Source: Candidatus Omnitrophota bacterium (GTDB lineage Bacteria > Omnitrophota > Gorgyraeia > Gygaellales > Profunditerraquicolaceae). Taken from it: 34,100 nt of DNA. Position 1 is the first letter of the stretch; each line of letters opens with the position of its first letter. The position numbers and the translations under genes are program-made. This document shows, in pieces, positions 34,084 to 34,100 of this stretch. The notes beneath the pieces were generated by a model, which made no database searches, was not told the DNA's origin, and saw nothing but the letters and a program-made list of their open reading frames with translations. The stretch covers positions 1 to 34,100 of the forward strand of contig JADHYK010000006.1 in assembly GCA_016782485.1 (NCBI GenBank), read 5' to 3'.

Positions 34084-34100
34084 TTTACCGCCTCTCCCTC

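Overview
This 34.1 kb window is a dense bacterial chromosomal segment, almost all of it coding and mostly on the minus strand. The source is probably a candidate-phylum, Omnitrophota-like organism; that is inference only. Housekeeping content: an FMN-riboswitch-controlled rib operon (ribBA-ribH-nusB-PHP-ribD-ribE), pncC/cinA C-terminal domain, thpR, an rpsO-pnp-ftsK-rodZ-like-rimO-pgsA-pgpA block, a SpeD-like gene, a CPA2 antiporter, a six-gene tripartite ABC efflux operon, an RF-like GGQ protein, a UvrD-like helicase-nuclease, rpmB, recJ, argS, rsfS, a 49-aa DUF5679-like protein missed by the ORF track, and a CNNM/CBS protein. The most unusual items are: (1) the first gene of the efflux operon fuses a cytoplasmic winged-HTH domain through one hydrophobic segment to a TolC-type outer-membrane factor, and its consensus promoter is covered by three 21-bp-phased dyad iterons, suggesting an autoregulated or export-coupled regulator; (2) two 91%-identical 81-bp elements with 14-bp terminal inverted repeats each fill an intergenic gap, supply the SD and GTG start of the next gene, and encode a 28-codon mini-ORF ending in a GTGA overlap; (3) a dispersed family of hairpins carries tandem GA/GA internal loops (GAG...CGAA signature), with one copy inside the rimO reading frame and two copies showing compensatory base changes.
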